Source: Dryomyza anilis (lineage: Eukaryota; Arthropoda; Insecta; Diptera; Dryomyzidae). Taken from it: a stretch of 64,000 nucleotides of DNA. The translations under genes were made by a program, and so were the position numbers. The notes below the pieces were generated by a model, which was not told where the DNA came from, did not search any database, and saw only the letters and a list, made by a program, of their open reading frames with translations. Location: positions 35,024,202 to 35,088,201 of the forward strand of contig OX638130.1 in the NCBI GenBank assembly GCA_951804985.1, given 5' to 3'. Numbering within the stretch: the stretch's first letter is position 1; the number at the start of each line of letters is the position of its first letter. Below, in pieces: positions 1 to 12,126 of the stretch.

Positions 1-59
1 TTCTACTAGCTTGAAAACGAGCCATTAACGGCCCGATGCCTCCCTCATACTCTGAAAAC

Positions 60-480
60 ATTTCTGTGGCAACACTGAAAGAAATTTAATATGAAGAAAT
101 GTCCCTAATAATAACAAAAAAAAAACTACACCTAGTTCAGCACATCATCGAACACTGAAAAAAAATTAACATATATTAAATTAAAACACAAACATTTTCA
201 AAAAAATTTACAATTTTTTTATTATATAACAATTAATTACTTAAAATTAGTTTACAAATTTATTTTTTTATATCATACATATACTTTATTTTATTGCGAA
301 AAACATAGGTTTTTATTTACTCTGTTTATTTATTTCTAACAATAACAATTTTCTTTTAGTGTAGTGGGTATTTATATTTATTTTATTTAGGTATTATTTT
401 GATTTATTTTGTTTAATTATAGTTTTTATTTGTTTAGATATAATTTATATTTTATTTGTATTTAATTTCATTTAGGTATA
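60..480. repeat. Direct repeat, copy 1 (uninterrupted; paralogous empty site for DINE-2)
   Basis: This AT-rich block (start 'ctgtggcaacactga', then 'cacaaacattttcaaaaa', then 'tagtttacaaatttattt') recurs in the same order at 1,050-1,194 plus 1,827-2,110. The first copy is continuous across the point where the second carries a DINE-like element. No coding capacity is visible, and the family is not one I recognise. Confidence 0.75.
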
Positions 481-524
481 ATTTTTTTTTTACGTATTAA
501 ATAAACCTCACTTTTTTATGGTTA

Positions 525-690
525 TTCATATTTCAATATCTCTTGATGTAGAAATGCTAGAAACTCCGTTGATGACTCGTTTTAAAGCTAATAGAACAAG
601 ATTTTATACTAATTAAGTTGCAATTTTTAAATTTGAACATATGGCCCGTGGTAATTATCCTTGCACTTCAAAATTGTTGTCGTTAGAAAG
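525..690 (-). repeat. MITE-1 fragment, reverse orientation
   Basis: The reverse complement matches the interior of the complete MITE at 29,459-29,979. The shared stretch covers 'gctagaaactccgtt', 'taaagctaatagaaca' and 'cccgtggtaattatcc'. Neither terminal repeat is present. Positions 1-31 and about 955-1,045 carry other short pieces of the same family in plus orientation. Confidence 0.7.
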
Positions 691-1049
691 CACTCTGTTT
701 TAAATTTGGAAATAAATCAAATATTTTGGTATATTTAATATAAATGTTCAAGGCGTAAGTTTCATTTAATTGTCTCTAGTTTTTGAGATAAATTCCATTT
801 TTCGAAAATCGTAAAAACTATATCCCAAAATCAACATCTCAAAAATAGATTCAATATGATAAAACTGACGCCAATTTAGAATTCACGGTCAAATATATAT
901 TCAAACTTTTACTGAATGAAAAAAGAATAAATTTTATAAATATAAATGAAATTTACAAAATTATTTTTTAAAATATGATGCCATCAAAATACCATCTTGA
1001 AATTTTGCATGAACATTTATAATAAATTGATGAAGATTTTGGATTTTTT

Positions 1050-2110
1050 TCTGTGGCAACACTGAAAAAAAGTTAATTTGAAGAAATGACCCAAATAAAT
1101 TTACACCTACTTCACCACATCATGGAACACTGAAAATAAATTAACACATATTAAATGATAACACAAACATTTTCAAAAACAATTTACAATTTTTGTATAC
1201 CCTACACTAAGAATGAAAGGGTAACACACAGAAGGAAGCATCTCCGGTATGGAAAAGTATATATATTCTTGATAAGCATGACCTCCTCAGTCTATTTAGT
1301 AATGTCCGTCTGTCTGTGTGTTGAAATCCCTACTACTTAAGCAATTGAAGAGTTAGATAAATGAAACTCATACTTTAGATTACTTATATACCTACACTGT
1401 ATGGGCAGATCGGTCCATTGTGACCTGTGATCTGAATATTTATATTCAAATACCAAATATTAAATTTACATTTACAGATCAATTTGACTGTATACGTGCT
1501 TAGATAAACCCTTTGGTCAATTATATATTGAAGTCATGCTCAAATACATGAAAATAATGTTTTCCGACGATACGACTTGTGATTCCCAAAAAAAAAAAAA
1601 AAATGAAATTCGGTACACCTACCCATTTGTAAATATGGGTATGGGTATTTTGTACTTATTTTCAAGATACGTATACCCTGGTGACCAATATACCACTTTG
1701 AATGGTAACCACACATATGTGTAGGGTATAAATAGTCGGCTTAGACCGACTATAATTTTAATAATCCTAACTATCATAATAACACCAAATTTAAAATTTC
1801 CCATGTGATCTAACCTTCCCAACTGGTTATTATATAACATTTAATTACTTATAATTAGTTTACAAATTTATTTTTTTATATCATACATATACTTTATTTT
1901 ATTTCGAAATGCAAAGGTTTGTATTTACTTTTTTTATTTATTTCTAACAATAACAATTTCCTTTTAGTGTAGTGTGTATTTATATTTATTTTTATTTTAT
2001 TTAGGTATTATTTTATTTGTTTAAGTGTATGACTTTATTTAAGTGGATAGATTTATTTTATTTAATTGTAGTTTTTTATTTGTTTAGATATAATTTATAT
2101 TATATTTATA
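1050..2110. repeat. Direct repeat, copy 2 (split by DINE-2)
   Basis: This is the second copy of the block at 60-480. It is broken between 1,194 and 1,827 by the DINE-2 insertion, and the sequence on both sides rejoins as in copy 1. The remainder is T-rich low-complexity DNA. Confidence 0.75.
1195..1826 (+). mobile_element. DINE-1-like (Helentron-type non-autonomous) element, family DINE-2
   Basis: It starts at 'tataccctacac' and carries 'ggtatggaaaagtatatata', 'ttcttgataagcat' and 'aatgtccgtctgtctgtg', the signature layout of Drosophila DINE-1/INE-1 elements. Near the 3' end it has the palindrome acacatatgtgt and a short inverted repeat (agtcggctta / accgact). The element ends at 'cttcccaactgg'. 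It has no ORF and no long terminal inverted repeats, as expected for Helentron-like non-autonomous elements, which depend on a Rep/helicase encoded elsewhere. Insertion into a T-run is shown by the empty copy near position 215. Confidence 0.75.
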
Positions 2111-2169
2111 TTCAATTTCATTTAGATATAATTTTAATGTATTTTATTTATATTAAATTTAATTGTAAT

Positions 2170-2969
2170 TATACACAACACCTATGAGGTACAGGGTATA
2201 TTAACTTTGTGCATATATTGTAACGCCCCTTAGGAGGCGTGTCCGGTATGGAAAAGTCAGTTTAGCCATGTCCGTCTGTCTGTCCGTCCGTCTGTCTTAC
2301 TGTCCGTATACACGATAACTTGAGAAATACTGCTTAGAATGCGATGAAATTTCGTTTCTATACTTTTTAGCCAAAAGTTAGTTTTGTCAATGTAAATGAG
2401 CCAAATTGGTCAACGGACACGCCCACCTCCCATACAAGACACTTTTATATAACTCTTTACGAACTAATAACTCGAAAAGTATTCAAGATATACTTATAAA
2501 ATTTAAAACATATTGTTAGAATTCACATAAAAATATATTATCCAAAAATGGGGGCGTATCGCGCCCCCTTTGATTTTTTTATTACTCCTCCTTTTTTTTT
2601 CCTCCTATATTTATTACTACTCCTTATTGAAAACAAAATTATGAAATATTAGCCTTAAATCTCTACATATGTTTTAAAAGTGGGCGTGATCCGCCCACAT
2701 TTATTTTTCTACATGTTTTAACATTTTTTGTTTTTTTTATTTTTTTACTTTTACATCAATTTTTTAAATTAATGGAAATTACGTCGTCAGAAATTCGATA
2801 TGTAAATTATATTCTGAGTGTAAGAATGTTCAGCATAATTATGAACTTTAAAGGTAGGTATACAATTAAATTCCCCACACTAAAATTCACACCAAAGTGT
2901 AGAGTATTCCATAGTCGGGCCCGACCGACTATAAAAGTCCGTCCCATGTGACCGAACTTACCCAACTCG
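2170..2969 (+). mobile_element. DINE-1-like element, family DINE-1, stand-alone copy
   Basis: It matches the DINE copies embedded in Copia further right: 'cacctatgaggtacagggta', 'cgccccttaggaggcgtgtc', 'gtccgtctgtctgtccg', 'cacgcccacctcccatac', ending 'acttacccaactcg'. The 5' end has a small deletion relative to the full 'tataccctacacc' start. It keeps the 3' hairpin region (ccccacact ... agtgtagag), with mismatches. The repeated 'gggcgtg' and 'cgcccac' motifs inside resemble those of Drosophila DINE-1. Non-coding. Confidence 0.8.
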
Positions 2970-3860
2970 TTTTATTTTATTAAAGTGTAATTGGATTTTA
3001 GTTTTTTTATTTTATTAAAGTGTAATTGGATTTTAGTTTTATTTTATTTTGGTATTATTTTATTTGTTTAAATGTATAATTTTATTTAAGTGTATAAATT
3101 ATTTTATTAATATTTTATTTTATTTATTCAAGTGTATAGGTTTAATTTTATTTATTAATGTGCAATATTATTATTTTTATTTTATTTAAGTTTAATTCTA
3201 TTTTATTTAAATTTAATTTTAATTAAGTATTAAATTTATTTTTTAAGTGTATAATTTTATTTAAATATTGTTTTATTTATTTAAGTGTATAATTTTATGT
3301 TATTGACATGTAATTTTATTTTATTTAAATTTTATTTTATTTAAATTTTATGTTATTTAAGTATTTTTTATTGTATTTTATTTATTTAAGTGTAATATTT
3401 ATTTTACTAAATTTTAGTTTTAGTTTTAACTTTTATTTATTTAAATCAAATTTTATTTGTTAAATATTAGTTTAAGTTTTAACTTTTATTTATTTAAGTG
3501 TAATATTTGTTTTAATTTTTTTTTTTTAGGTTTAATCCTATTTTATCTATATTATAAAAAAACGAAAAATTAACCGAGATATAACTCTTAAATAAATTCG
3601 TTATTTATTTGTTTATTTATTTTTTTTAATTTTGTTTTTGTTTAACCTAGATTGCAAAACCTATGAGCCCACCTTTCTTGCACCACATTTCAAGCTCAAT
3701 ATCGCCTATTTAAATATTTTTATTTATTCCCTTTTGTTTTCCTTTTTTTTGTTTTTCTATTTTTCATTATATATATTTATACCTTTTATTACTCTTATTT
3801 TTTTTATTTAAACGCAACACCGACAATAACATATATAGTGTATCGAGATATGCATTGATC
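2970..3860. repeat. AT-rich degenerate repeat ('tttatttaagtgtataatttt')
   Basis: Irregular iterations of 'attttatttaagtgtataa' and variants run from about 2,975 to 3,560, then T-rich unique-looking sequence to 3,860. Similar iterations lie at 355-480 and 1,980-2,160. No gene is seen here. Confidence 0.6.
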
Positions 3861-3869
3861 TTTTTTTAC

Positions 3870-4310
3870 CATCCTGAAATTTTGCATGAATATTTATATT
3901 AAATCAACCAATGTTTTTTTTCAGAATTTTAAAAAGGGTTATTTTTAAGGACATCAATTTTGAAGAGCAAGGATATTGATCACGGGCCACATGTTCACGT
4001 TTAGATGTTAGAACTTAATTATTTAAAAGCTTGTTCTATTAGTTTTAAAACGAGCCATTAACGTTTCTAGCATTTCTAGTTTAAGAGATATGTAAATGTG
4101 AACAACCATACAAAAGTAAATTTTTGCCCATTTTTTGTAACTTTGAGCCACTGTATCTCTGGAAATGGTGGACGAAAAAAAATTGGTCAGTTTATATCTG
4201 GGTACCCTTAATCTGTTGCCCACATTTTATTGAAATCGAAAAAGTAAAATCTCAAATTGTGACTTTTTTTTGTAGATTTGGTGTGGAATGGCCCATATAC
4301 ATTTTTTACG
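3870..4310 (+). repeat. MITE-1 fragment, 5' truncated
   Basis: It is colinear with 29,545-29,979 of the complete copy: 'ccatcctgaaattttgcatg', 'agcaaggatattgatcacgg', 'gagccactgtatctctgg' and the terminal 'ggtgtggaatggccca'. The right terminal repeat is kept and the left one is missing. Divergence is clearly visible, so this is an older copy. Confidence 0.75.
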
Positions 4311-4332
4311 TGTACATGATTTTTAAGTTTTG

Positions 4333-4408
4333 TCGCTATGTGTAACTTTTTGTTTCCTTTTAACGTTTTTGCAACGCATCGTTATTATTTTTGTTTCGCT
4401 TTTAGTTT

Positions 4409-4486
<78 letters not shown>
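4333..4486. repeat. TA microsatellite with duplicated 5' flank
   Basis: About 78 bp of unique sequence ('taactttttgtttccttt', 'cgtttttgcaacgcatc') lead into an uninterrupted (TA)n at 4,411-4,486. The same flank followed by (TA)n recurs at 5,213-5,508, after a MITE-2 copy. Confidence 0.85.
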
Positions 4487-4489
<3 letters not shown>

Positions 4490-4529
4490 CTTTTATAGCT
4501 CATGTGGCACGTGATCATATTCTATGGTA

Positions 4530-5209
4530 TAATTTTATGGTATAGTCGAATTACATTTTCCTAATAATTTATTAAAACAAAAATGTATTTTAGTTAATTT
4601 ATTGTATATATTATTTTATTTATATGTCGAAATTGATATTCACTTTTACAACACACACATACAAAAACACTTCTTGATGTAAAAGGTTATAACACATTTA
4701 ATGTTTGCTTTGGTTTCCAATAATTGATTGTAGTACTTGAGGCTGCAGTTATTTTTGAGTCCGTTGCCATATTAGAAGTTCGATGTATTATTTATTTTCT
4801 GTAATAAATAAAAATATAAATATAAATAAATATGTAAATATAATTTATTTACATTAAATACATTGAGTCCTTACCAATAACGCGTTTAATAATGTGGATT
4901 ATTACAAAAAATACATGCGACCATTTTGAGTAAACACGCTGAATGACGTACAAAACGAACATGTTTGTATTCGTTTTTGTGTTTTTTTACACCACGTTTA
5001 TTATTATAGGAGGAAACCATTAAAACAACAGTATTTATTCTATTTAAAATAATAATATTGAAATATTTAAATTTATGGTACTGAATTTTTCAAATACTAT
5101 TGAATTAATTAGAAAACTTTTGATTTAAAAAGAAAAAACTATTAATACATGAACCATAAGATCAATGGTCGTACCATAAAGTACTTAATGGTACATTTTC
5201 TTCTGAGTG
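4530..5209 (+). mobile_element. MITE-2 copy, left end missing
   Basis: It matches 26,275-26,937 of the complete MITE-2 over its whole length, including 'tggtatagtcg', 'aaacacgc' and 'cgtaccataaagtacttaat'. The right terminus 'cattttcttctgagtg' is followed by TA, the expected target dinucleotide. The left terminus (cacccagaa) is absent. It is non-coding. The TA target suggests mobilisation by a Tc1/mariner-type transposase, which is inference from the target only. Confidence 0.75.
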
Positions 5210-5290
5210 TAATAGCGCTATGTTTAACTTTTTGTTTCCTTTTAACGTTTTTGCAACGCATCATTATTATTTTTGTTTCGCTTTTTGTTT

Positions 5291-5508
<218 letters not shown>

Positions 5509-6228
5509 TGGTGGAACTATTTGGAATTCATAATATGAAAACCACCATTTACTCTCCACAATCGAATGCTAGCGAGAGGGTAAACCAATCTATTCTTAGT
5601 AGCATCCTAACTTATTTACAGAATGCCCAAACGGAATGGGACAGAAACTTATCAGACATTGAATGTGCCTTACGTGCTTCAGTACATGCCTCGATAGGAA
5701 TGTCGCCATATTTTGCCCTGTTTGCAATATGATTATACATGGAAGCGCATACAAAATAATTAAACGCCTAAGCGTAATCAATGAAGGCGACAAAAATAGA
5801 TACTGTTCCATGTCCCTTATACAAAATACAGAGATGACAACAACAACACAGAAAAAAACACAGGATTAGTAAAATATTTATTTAGATTGCGTCTTTTGTT
5901 CAAGACACAACACAGACGAATCATAACCATAAAAAATGTGTGTTATTTCTTGCCATTCTTGGATACTTACTCTGTGATATTATCTATAAGTAGGGCTACT
6001 CTAGATTATTTATTATTTATTTTTTTAAGGCACAAACATAAAAATGTGGTGTTCGGACTTGCGTTGTTTCCAGTTTAGAAGACTGCACATCCTGAATCTG
6101 GTTTTGTGGCGGACACCTGGCTGCTCGAAAAGAAAAATGGGATATAGCAACCTTGTCCCGAATGACAGGAACAGTGTCAGCTGACATGGATTGGCCAATC
6201 AGATAGACCGGGTGAAATTCAGAACTGC
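5509..6228 (+). pseudogene. Gypsy-3 integrase end plus downstream/LTR region, arm 1 of inverted pair
   Basis: Nucleotides 5,512-5,732 translate into the last part of a Ty3/Gypsy integrase core. The SPQSN...SERVNQS segment carries the Glu of the DD35E triad, and '[13 protein letters not shown]' follows. After that, the end of pol seen in arm 2 is deleted. Sequence from about 5,800 onward ('acagatgaatcataacc'-type, 'cagctgacatgg', 'ccaatcagata') matches the reverse complement of 9,948-10,170 and 7,420-7,682. The left side is cut off by the TA array, so protease, RT and RNase H are missing. It is dead. The target of this copy cannot be defined. Confidence 0.75.
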
Positions 6229-6243
6229 CAACCTAAGAAAAAA

Positions 6244-6560
6244 CTAAAAAGATATTATTGGGAACTGCAAACATGAAAAAAATGAGGTTGAAAAAATACG
6301 AAACGCATAGAACAAAAGACACTTGGATGGTTCTTCCCAGTGAGCTTGCAGCTTAGGGTTTATCAATTTCACGCGTTGTGGACTACAAAGCATAACAAGA
6401 TCCCCTTCCTTAAATCCCTCAGAGTTTTTCCTCAAGTCGTATCTAGACTTGCAATTTGAATACTCTGCCTTAACGACTGATATAACTCGTCTCGGTCTTC
6501 ACTTTTCTTCTTGTTCAAAACACTTTTTGGAATTGGCTTGTGCCCATCCATGGCAGGAGT
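6244..6560 (-). pseudogene. Possible Gypsy-type integrase C-terminal fragment
   Basis: On the minus strand, 6,360-6,435 reads FKEGDLVMLCSPQRVK...PKLQAHWEEP. This is the usual beta-barrel segment that follows the catalytic core in many Gypsy integrases (normally '.GD.VWLY.P.R..G.SPKLQ..W.GP'). Upstream there is only a short, frame-broken stretch (RDELYQSLRQSIQIASL). No catalytic domain is nearby. Alternative: the tail of an unrelated retroelement. Confidence 0.5.
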
Positions 6561-7149
6561 TTCGCAATGTGCTCCTAAGTTGCATTGATTCATATTATGC
6601 GACACCTGACTGGTGAATACACATTGCTTATACTCTAATAAAAATTGATGAGAATTTACCACTATTATAGTTGGCAATAGATTACCTACAATTATAATAG
6701 TAAAATCCCGTCGCAACGAAATACTTAAAAATCACGCTAAAAGTGTGTAAAATAATAACGTTTAATACAGCGTTATTTCTCGTTAGAAAATGCGACAAAT
6801 AAAACAATCATTAGGTATTTGTTTGGTACTCATTAAAAACTCAATATTTTCTTTCAATAAGTGTAAACGAAATTGTAATTTTATTTCGATTTTCATCGAC
6901 ATTTTTAGTTTATTTTATTTAGTATTGCATAGTGAATGTAATTCTTATGCAACAGCAAATGTATCCTGAAATGTGTCGACGATATGTCGCATCTATCGCA
7001 GGCACATGACAGTTTCAGCACACAGATGTTGTGTAGCTGATCTATAAAATATTATACATTTCGGAACACTTCCACAACTGAATGTGGGTAATAATTGTGT
7101 ATGGATTGTATTTTCTGCAGCTTTTTGTCGAAACCATTTTCCAATTTGT
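6561..7149. other. Unassigned spacer
   Basis: I recognise no gene or repeat in this stretch. It separates the two inverted Gypsy-3 arms together with the LTR fragment and TA array that follow. Confidence 0.5.
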
Positions 7150-7255
7150 GATATTTCTCATCAGCGTTTTAATGTGCTGATCTTCCATCTCTTTCTAGTA
7201 CATTGCTTAGTGCGCCAAATGATCTTCTGTCTCTTTCTAAGACATTGTAGTGCGC
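7150..7255 (+). repeat. Fragment related to the solo LTR at 29,993-30,518
   Basis: 'cgttttaatgtgctgatctt', 'ccatctctttct' and 'tcttctgtctctttctaa' match 30,360-30,465 in order. The fragment ends exactly where a TA array starts. It is too short to define termini. Confidence 0.65.
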
Positions 7256-7682
<427 letters not shown>

Positions 7683-7798
7683 TACTTAATTACTTATTTC
7701 GCCATTACAATCCATGATGGGTTTCGGTCGCAGCAATCACCCCTCGCTTCAGCAATGCGCGCGCTGTCGCCAGTTTTGTATTCCAAGTGTTGGTCGCG

Positions 7799-8170
7799 TC
7801 ACCGGAGATTCGGACGCCCTCTCCTACGTTGACCACCACTGGGTACAGAATTGAAAACATTTTTTGCTGGAGCGCTTTCATCCATACGCTCGACATGTCC
7901 AAGATATCGTATGCGCTGGATCTTAATGCGCCTGACTATGTCAATGTCGTCGTAGAGCTCATACAGCTCGTCGTTCCATCTGATTCTGTACTCGTTTTTA
8001 ACGCATATCGGGCCATAAATGTTCCGAAGAATTTTTCTCTCGAACGCTCCTAAAGCTCGCTCATCGGTGTTGGCAAGCGTCCATGCCTCAGCGCCATAAA
8101 GGAGGACTGGCATGATGAGCGACTTATAGAGCGTAATTTTTGTCCGTCGAGAGAGGGCTCTGCTCCTCAA
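7799..8170 (-). pseudogene. RTE-type LINE C-terminal domain
   Basis: This 123-residue stretch reads LSRRTKITLYKSLIMPVLLYGAEAW, then ERKILRNIYGP, IRWNDELYELY and YLGHVERMDE. That is the post-RT thumb and C-terminal region typical of this LINE type, always found downstream of the YADD box. It lies in the expected position after the RT, separated by a frame break around 8,171-8,280. Confidence 0.75.
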
Positions 8171-8280
8171 TTACCTACTGAGCCCAAAGTAACACCTGTT
8201 GGCAAGAGTTATTCTTCGGCTAATCTCCAGGCTGAACTTGTTTTCCTTGTTGATGCTGGTTCCTAGGTATACGAAGTCCT

Positions 8281-9105
8281 TCACAACTTCGAAGTTGTGG
8301 TTGTCAATAGTGACGTGTTGTCCGGGACTCTTTGTTTGTTGACACTAGGTACTTCGTCTTGTCCTCGTTCACCGTAAGACCCATTCGACGCGATGCCCCT
8401 CTCTAAACTGGAGAATGCTGCACTGACTCGTACGCTCTGCCCAATGATGTCGATATCATCAGCGTACCCGAGCAGCATGGAACTCTTGTTGAAGATAGTG
8501 CCATTGTGATGGAGTTGTGCAGCTCTTACAATCTTCTCCATTATTAGGTTGAAGAAGTCACACGATAGGGAATCGCCTTGTCTGAAACCTCGTTCGGTAT
8601 TAAACGTATCGGTGAGGTTGTTCCCAATTCTCACTGAGCAACGTGTGTCGCTCAGGGTCATCCTACAAAGCCTTATAAGTTTCGCAGGTATACCGGACAT
8701 GGTGGCGTATAGACGACTTCTTATCGGTCTGTCGAAGGCAGCTTTGTAGTCGACGAAGAGCTGGTGGGTGTCGATCTGCCTCTCCTTGGTCTTTTCCTGG
8801 ATTTGGCGCAATGTGAAAATCGGTTCTACGGTGGACTTGCCAGGTCTGAAGCCGCACTGATAAGATGCAATCAGTCCGTTTACGATGGGCTTCAGTCTTT
8901 TACATAATACGCTCGTTAGAACATTATACGCGATGTTGAGGAGACTTATCACACGGTAGTTGGCGCGTATCGTGGGATCTCCCTTCTTAAGGATTGGGCA
9001 GAGTATACCGAGGTTCCATTGGCTAGGCATGCTTTCTTCTGACCATATTCTGCTGAAGAGCTGGTGCATGCTCGTTATGAGCTCATCTCCTCCGGTTTTA
9101 AACAA
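8281..9105 (-). pseudogene. RTE-type LINE reverse transcriptase domain
   Basis: The 274-residue open stretch holds the RT fingers and palm: PILKKGDPTIRANYR near residue 35, the first catalytic Asp in FVDYKAAFD, ERGFRQGDSLSCDFFN, and the catalytic GYADDIDIIG box encoded near 8,456-8,470. The protein would use nicked target DNA to prime cDNA synthesis from its own RNA. The frame is lost in the last 40 residues and the preceding linker is in other frames, so this is a relic. The sequence type is that of the RTE lineage, commonly annotated in arthropods next to 'craniofacial development protein 2-like' endonucleases. Confidence 0.8.
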
Positions 9106-9932
9106 CTCAGCAGACAGACCATCCGATTATTTTTCAGCCTGTTGATGGATGTGCAGACCTCTTCACAGTCAGGCTGAGGTATGTCAACGCCGTCGTCAGC
9201 AACTGGGGTTGTCAAGCTGTCTTCTCTATCAGCGGAATAGTTGTCATCATCGCCTGCTAGAAGATCAGAGAAGTACTCTCTCCATAATCTGTGCACCCTG
9301 AACATCTGTTACTAGATTAACGTCATCGTACTGACAGGAAAGGGTCCGGTCTTTAAATCTCCGGTCAGGCGTCTTATCTTCCAAAGGAATTTTCGAGGCT
9401 CGTTCCTGTCGTCATGCATCTTAATATCTTCACACTCGCGTCTATCTAATTCTCTTTTCTTGCACCTAAAAAGATGTCTCTCCTCCTTCTTCTTCTCTCT
9501 GTATCGCTCCTTCGCGTCTCGCGTAACTATCGACTGCATGTTGGCTCTATATGCAGTGTCTTTCTCGGCAGTGGCTGCGCGACACTCTTCGTCATATCAC
9601 TTGTTCCGTAGTGGGCGTTGGAATCCAAGCACCTCTTCGGCAGCCGTACGCATTGAGCGGGAGACGTGTGTCCACTGCGCGCATATATCATCGAGAGGGG
9701 GAGTGCCTTGGGCAAGCAGCTGTGAGAATCGAGCATAGGCTTGTTCGGTCTGTTGTGTGTGCAGCTTACTGACGCCTTGCTTTCTTTGCGTGGGTTTCCG
9801 TGCGGTTTTCGCAGCGCAAAAGCGTGTGGGAACTTTGGTTGCCACAAGGAAGTGATCCGAGTCGATGTTGGCATTTCCGATCGAGCGTACATCCATCACA
9901 CTAGAAGCGTGCCTTCCGTCAATCACAACATG

Positions 9933-10775
9933 ATCTAGACTAGCCCTACTTATAGTTATTATCACAAAAAACTAATCGCAGAGTAAATATCAAAGAATGG
10001 CAAGAAATAACACAAATTTTGTATTTTTTATGGTTATGATTCGTCTGTATTGTGTATTGCACAAAAGTCGTAATCTAAATAAATATTTTACTAATCTTGT
10101 GTTTTTTTTTGCAGGTGTTGTTGTTGTGATCTCTGTATTTTGAATAAGGGACGGAACAATATCTATTTATGTAAGACTGATTGGCAAAAAGGCTCTTAGG
10201 ACACCTCTTTTAAAATTTTAAGTGTTGCGCATGAATAGTGCCTAATGGTTTTCCTAGTAAGTCTTCAATTTCGTAAAGATTTTGACTAACAGCTCTTTTT
10301 ATGCGCTATTTTAGCCAGGGTCTGTATAACTTGTTATTAATAACTTTGGAAAAATTACTTTACACAAAGTTTTTTCTGAAAACTTGCTGCCCTAGCCTAA
10401 TGTTTATTTCTTTGCCTCTTTTCTTATACGTTTTCTGGTTATTTTTATACGCTTTGTGCAATTTTTCTTTGATTCGCTTCCGTAAAAGTTGCATTTTGTC
10501 CGATTTTTTTAGAATATTTAGGTCGCCGTCATTGATTACGCTTAGGAGTTTGATTATTTTGTATGCGCTCGCATGTATAATCATATTCGAGGCATGTACT
10601 GAGGCACGTAAGGTACATTCAATGTCTAATAAATTTTTGTCCCATTCTGTTTGGTCATTCTGTAAATAAGTTCGGATGCTACTAAGAACAGATTGGTTTA
10701 CCCTCCCGCTAACATTCGATTGCGGAGAGTAAATGGCGGTTTTCATATGATGAATTCCAAATAGTTCCATCAGTT
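9933..10775 (-). pseudogene. Gypsy-3, arm 2: integrase C-terminal half and pol end
   Basis: The minus-strand frame 10,770-10,360 (136 codons) reads FGIHHMKTAIYSPQSN...RVNQS, then a basic tail (LRKRIKEKLHKAYKNNQKTYKKRGK...NIRLGQQVF). This is the integrase end and C-terminal domain of a Gypsy pol. The catalytic Glu position of the SERVN motif is Gly here (SGRVN), so this copy is catalytically dead. A 25-codon stretch present in arm 1 ([10 protein letters not shown]) is deleted. Pol ends near 10,210-10,290 (IYEIEDLLGKPLGTIHAQHLK). The region 9,948-10,170 is the non-coding 3' part shared with arm 1. Confidence 0.8.
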
Positions 10776-11640
10776 CCTGAAATTCTTTGCAAACAAACTG
10801 CTTTCTATTGTCTGAATGCAGAATTTCTAGAACTTCAAATTTGTGGAATACTTCAGACGTTAGAAAAGTTATAATGGCCGCCGAGGTGGCATTTCTTAAG
10901 GGTTTTTAGAAGCACACATTTTGTTTGGGGATCTAACTCGATAAATTTGAAACAATTCCCTAACTTCGAGCGTGGATAAGGTCCAAGGTAATCTTCATAT
11001 ATTTTCTGGAAAGGTTTAGTAGTTATGACTTCTGCCCCCATAGTTGGTCGTAATATTTTATTAGTGTGTTTTCACTCTTTACATGTTTCACAATTTTTGA
11101 TGGCTAGCTTCACTTGATTGCAAATCCCAGGCCAATAGAAATATTTTCTTACGTTGAACAAAGTTTTGGCTAAGCCACCATGAGCCGTATTATTCTCATG
11201 TACTCTTTTGATGACATCGTAGCTCGTCAGGAACACACAGCTTCCAAAATGTGTCTTCTGAAGAGAAATATGGCGTTGTTTGCTGTCCCTGTCGCTCTAC
11301 TTTTGTAGCGTCCCTGTTGAAACCCTTTATTTCAGTTCTTTAAAACAAAATTTGGACTTTTCCATGTTAATGGTTAACCTTGCCTGAGTTAATCTCTGGC
11401 CTACCTGTGCTAGCATGTCTATGTGTTTGGAAATCTGGTGACACAATTAGTAGGTCGTCAAGGTACACGAATATTCAAGGACAAATATGGTCTTTGAGTA
11501 CCGATGGTATCAAGTGATCCATCAATCTACAAAGACGTTGCGTGGCATTGCACAGTCCAAAAGGAGTTACCTTAAATTGGTAATGTGGCTTACCTTGGCC
11601 TGTGACTGTTTTAATTCTAGAATAAATAAAATACATTTGA
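10776..11640 (-). pseudogene. Gypsy-3 pol: RT palm, then integrase zinc finger and core (RNase H deleted)
   Basis: Read on the minus strand from 11,600, YQFKVTPFGLCNATQRL is followed by IFVYLDDLL near 11,458-11,490. This is the RT palm with its YLDD catalytic box. About 160 bp later comes an integrase HHCC zinc-binding segment (HENNTAHGGLAKTLF ... CETCKE, about 11,065-11,210), then the core start (YEDYLGPYPRSKLGN). The whole RNase H domain that should separate RT and integrase is missing. Stops and frame shifts occur throughout. It continues without a break into the integrase end at 10,775. Confidence 0.75.
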
Positions 11641-12120
11641 TGATTATTTTAATACAATAAAAACTATTCCGCGAATTCTAATGGAGTACTTTTTCCAAAT
11701 ATTCCTCAACTATCTTCCTATGTGTAAGATGTTTAATTGATGGTTGATGTACGTAATCGTAAATTTGAAAGATGGTTGCTAGCAATCCCAGCAAGACACT
11801 GCTGACCGAAACTCCAACACAAATGCAAAATGTTTGATACTCACTTATACATGCAAGAAAAAGCTGTGTAAACGTGCGTAAGACAGGGATGTAAAGTCAC
11901 ACGAACAGAAAAATGTTGATCATTTTTTCCCGTCGCTATTCTACAAAAAAAATGTTCAAAACTTTGATCATTGCTACCCCTAAAATGATTAATAAAATGA
12001 ACGACTATGTTCTTGTTGGGATATTTATCATATTTGTTGGATTATTTTGAGACGGTTGGTCCAGATGGTCGTTTAATATAATTGGATATTATACTGCAAC
12101 GAAAAATTTAAAGAAAAGTT
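11641..12120. other. Unassigned stretch between Gypsy-3 and Copia gag
   Basis: AT-rich DNA. Minus-strand 11,680-11,750 reads KHLTHRKIVEEYLEKVLH, which could be pol sequence just upstream of the RT, but it is too short to assign. The part next to 12,120 could contain a Copia LTR, but I found no matching second LTR. Confidence 0.35.
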
Positions 12121-12126
12121 TTTTTT

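Larger units (their letters stand above)
7683..9932 (-). mobile_element. RTE-type LINE, 5' truncated, with 15-bp target duplication
   Basis: The two flanks carry identical atctagactagccct (7,668-7,682 and 9,933-9,947), a clear target-site duplication. Reading on the minus strand, the element begins inside the AP-endonuclease (DHVVIDGRHAS ... IDSDHFLVATK, containing the SDH motif). It continues through a charged linker (9,312-9,740), RT (8,281-9,105) and a C-terminal domain (7,799-8,170). The upstream endonuclease half is missing, which is usual for target-primed insertions that stop early. The 3' end has no poly(A) and ends 'aagtaattaagta', compatible with RTE elements. Several stops and frameshifts make it inactive. 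Confidence 0.85.

Noticed and set aside
9460..9938. Plus-strand frames opposite the RTE LINE linker
   Set aside because: Shadows of the minus-strand linker coding sequence; no independent motif.
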